A DNA stretch of 7,537 bases from Pseudomonadota bacterium (lineage in GTDB: Bacteria > Pseudomonadota > Alphaproteobacteria > Rhizobiales > Rhizobiaceae): positions 1 through 7,537 of the forward strand of contig JAEWKX010000223.1 in the NCBI GenBank assembly GCA_023393575.1. The letters run 5' to 3'. The first letter of the stretch is position 1, and every line of letters starts with the position of its first letter. The notes beneath the pieces are model-generated. The model saw nothing but the letters and a program-made list of their open reading frames with translations. It had not been told where the DNA came from and searched no databases. Made by a program: the position numbers and the translations under genes. Positions 5,760-7,537 of this stretch are shown in pieces.

Positions 5760-6953
5760 ATGGCATTTGCATGCATTGATGGTTTTTCCGGTTCTGCCGC
5801 TCTTGCCAGGCTGATTGCCGCAGGAGCGTTTTTTCTGGGCGCGAGCGCTGCGTTCGCCGATGGCTGCGGACAGCCGATCCAGCCCGGACGGCATGCATTC
5901 AGCATCCAGTCCGACGACGCCGTCCGTTCCGGCGTCTACTTCGTTCCTTCCTCCTATGGAGGAGACAAGAAAGTTCCGGTCGTCTTCGATTTCCACGGCA
6001 GCCACAGCAACCCCGTCGGGCAGCTCAAGCGCAGTTCCTGGGACAAGGTGGCCGAGAAGGAAGGCTTCATCGTGGTTGCGCTCCAGGGCAGCCTTGCCGG
6101 CGCCTTCCAGGGTACGTATGCCTGGAACGTCCCGCTGGTGACGACGCAGGAGGGCGGTCTGGACGAGGTTGCCTTCATCGGTGCGGCCGTCAAGACCATC
6201 GAAGAAACCGCCTGCGTCGACCGTGCCCGCATCTATGCCTCCGGCTATTCGGGCGGCGGACGCATGCTGTCGCAGTATATCTGCAGCGGTCGCGACGATT
6301 TCGCGGCGGCGGGCTTCGTTCATTCGCTGCGGGCCGGCACTCCCGTCGAGAGGGAGGGCCAGTGGAAGCCGGACGCCACCACCTGCGCCCCGGCGCGGCC
6401 GATGTCGATCATCGCCTTTGCGGGGGAGAAGGACGATGCCAATCCCTATGCCGGAGGCGGCAAGCCCTATTGGCAGTACGGTTTCAAGACCGCCCTGCAG
6501 CGCTGGAGCGAGTTGAACGGCTGCACGGGCGATGCCGTCACCCGCACGGCAGGCGATGTGACGCAGCGGCTTTACGATACCTGCAAGGCAGGCGCACGGA
6601 TCGCCGCCTATTCCTACGCCAACGGCACGCATGCCTGGCCGAAAACGGCTCCTGCCGAAGGGGTGATGGCGGCTGCGTCTTCCGCAACCTCTCGGGCCCG
6701 GATCGTAGAGGTCTCGTCGGCAGCCAGGACGCCGTCCTTCGATCCGTCTGTTGATCCTGCGCCGCGGATGTGGGAATTCTTCCTGAAGGCGGACAAGGCG
6801 AATGTCGTCGCGGAGGCCTCTCCGGCGGTGGTCAAGACTGGCACGGCTGTTGCTTCCGACTGTGACGTGAATGCAGGAGCGCAGGGGACAACGTGCAGCA
6901 GCCAGCCGAACGATCTGCGCCGCAGCGGGCAAGGGGTCAGGGACGCCTTGTAG
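5760..6953 (+). CDS. Secreted alpha/beta-hydrolase, LpqC / PHB-depolymerase-like esterase
   Basis: A 397-residue exported esterase of the LpqC/COG3509 family, which includes poly(3-hydroxybutyrate) depolymerases, feruloyl and acetylxylan esterases; the substrate cannot be told from sequence. A signal peptide spans about 1-33 (ends GASAAFA, mature DGCGQP). The oxyanion region is FDFHGS (76-81). The nucleophile is S164 in GYSGGG, the acid is probably D225 in GEKDDANPY, and the base is H291 in GTHAWP. Six core cysteines (36, 152, 175, 209, 255, 275) could form three disulfides, fitting a periplasmic or secreted enzyme. A Ser/Ala-rich stretch (about 303-325) separates the catalytic His from the final MWEFF helix (337-341). 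A further ~55-residue low-complexity tail follows. The start at 5760 has GAGG 6 nt upstream; in-frame upstream ATGs are less likely. The last 61 nt overlap ureD. Confidence 0.8.
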   Translation: MAFACIDGFSGSAALARLIAAGAFFLGASAAFADGCGQPIQPGRHAFSIQSDDAVRSGVYFVPSSYGGDKKVPVVFDFHGSHSNPVGQLKRSSWDKVAEKEGFIVVALQGSLAGAFQGTYAWNVPLVTTQEGGLDEVAFIGAAVKTIEETACVDRARIYASGYSGGGRMLSQYICSGRDDFAAAGFVHSLRAGTPVEREGQWKPDATTCAPARPMSIIAFAGEKDDANPYAGGGKPYWQYGFKTALQRWSELNGCTGDAVTRTAGDVTQRLYDTCKAGARIAAYSYANGTHAWPKTAPAEGVMAAASSATSRARIVEVSSAARTPSFDPSVDPAPRMWEFFLKADKANVVAEASPAVVKTGTAVASDCDVNAGAQGTTCSSQPNDLRRSGQGVRDAL

Positions 6954-7537
6954 CCAAGCCGCTCGGCGGACGCACGCGCCTTGCCGAGTTCTACCAGGAG
7001 GGCTGCGCAAAGATTCGCCTTCCGCAGACATTTTCGCCTGATATGGAGGCGATCCTCATCAATCCGTCAGGGGGACTGACGGGCGGCGACGTGATCGAAT
7101 GGTCCGTCGCCGCCTCTGCTTCCACCCGGCTCACCGTGACGACGCAGGCGAACGAGAAGGTCTACAAGGCTTCGGCCGATACGGCCTCCGTGACGACGCG
7201 GATCACCGTCGGCCGGGAGGCGACCCTTCACTGGCTGCCCCAGGAAACCATCCTCTTCGACCGTTCGGCGCTCGACCGCCGACTGGAGGTCGATCTTCAC
7301 GAGACGTCGGAATTTCTCGGTGTTGAAGCGGTCCTCATGGGCAGACAGGCCATGGGGGAGCGGTTGTGCCATGGGCTCTTCCGCGACCGCTGGCGTGTCC
7401 GGCGCGGCGGCCGGCTGCTGCATGCCGCAGCCGTGCGTTTCGATGGAGAGATCGATGTTCTCGGCTCGCAGGCCGCCACCCTTGGCGGCCGGGCCGCCTT
7501 CGCTACCATCCTTTATGTCGGGCCCCGGGCAGAGGCG
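6893..7537 (+). CDS. ureD: UreD, urease accessory protein (3' end beyond window)
   Basis: The first 215 codons of a protein usually about 270-280 residues long. UreD is a cytoplasmic chaperone that joins UreF and UreG on apo-urease to deliver nickel to its active site. Recognisable blocks: QRARGQGRL (11-19), [19 protein letters not shown] (26-44), [13 protein letters not shown] (54-66), [14 protein letters not shown] (79-92), [15 protein letters not shown] (113-127) and MGRQAMGE (149-156), all in the usual UreD order. No ATG lies in frame before codon 51. The GTG at 6893 is the only sensible start and gives a normal N-terminus; an in-frame TGA at 6863-6865 limits any extension. AGGGGA (6883-6888) and AGGAG (6875-6879) are possible ribosome binding sites. 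It overlaps the esterase end by 61 nt in a different frame. ureA, ureB, ureC and other accessory genes are expected downstream. Confidence 0.9.
   Translation, partial: MQQPAERSAPQRARGQGRLVAKPLGGRTRLAEFYQEGCAKIRLPQTFSPDMEAILINPSGGLTGGDVIEWSVAASASTRLTVTTQANEKVYKASADTASVTTRITVGREATLHWLPQETILFDRSALDRRLEVDLHETSEFLGVEAVLMGRQAMGERLCHGLFRDRWRVRRGGRLLHAAAVRFDGEIDVLGSQAATLGGRAAFATILYVGPRAEA

Noticed and set aside
5745..7031. 428-codon minus-strand open frame opposite the esterase
   Set aside because: Arg/Gly/Pro-rich antisense shadow; the plus strand has a signal peptide and catalytic triad.

Overview
The window is high-GC, tightly packed bacterial DNA. Protein similarity and gene order suggest an alphaproteobacterium of the Rhizobiales, probably Rhizobiaceae. 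The reasons are the livH-livM-livG-livF order, a small membrane protein before the binding-protein gene, and a following UreD of the type seen in Sinorhizobium/Rhizobium/Agrobacterium. This placement comes from recognising families, not from a search.

Positions 1-4750 hold one ABC importer locus of the branched-chain/polar amino-acid (HAAT) class, all on the + strand. It contains the 3' end of livH, then livM, livG, livF, a 117-residue three-helix membrane protein (DUF6867-like) and livK. The first four genes are coupled: a 1-nt gap between livH and livM, then 1-nt stop/start overlaps (TGATG) at livM/livG and livG/livF. The small gene follows after 24 nt. livK is set apart by a 139-nt leader with a TTGACA hexamer, a small inverted repeat and an A8 tract before a good ribosome binding site. 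A strong hairpin terminator with a UUCG loop (4774-4798) closes the locus. LivK binds substrate in the periplasm, LivH/LivM form the channel, and LivG/LivF supply the ATPase power.

Positions 4689-5342 on the - strand hold a small P-loop NTPase (AAA_28-like), convergent with livK. Its C-terminus appears frameshifted. The expected ending, [10 protein letters not shown] then stop at 4828, is present in another frame. The open frame instead runs antisense through the livK terminator into livK's 3' end. The local bases fit a short deletion between direct repeats.

Positions 5343-5759 are intergenic and include a clearly AT-richer patch, probably carrying the promoters of the flanking divergent genes. 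Positions 5760-6953 (+) encode a secreted alpha/beta-hydrolase of the LpqC / polyhydroxybutyrate-depolymerase-like esterase family, with a complete catalytic triad and an unusual C-terminal tail. Its last 61 nt overlap, out of frame, the GTG start of ureD (6893 to the window end). ureD is the first gene of a likely urease cluster continuing beyond the window.

I see no mobile element, CRISPR array, tRNA or rRNA, and no clear candidate for an entirely new system. The items most worth a second look are the frameshifted ATPase, the conserved-looking small membrane protein inside the transporter locus, and the esterase tail with its overlap into ureD.
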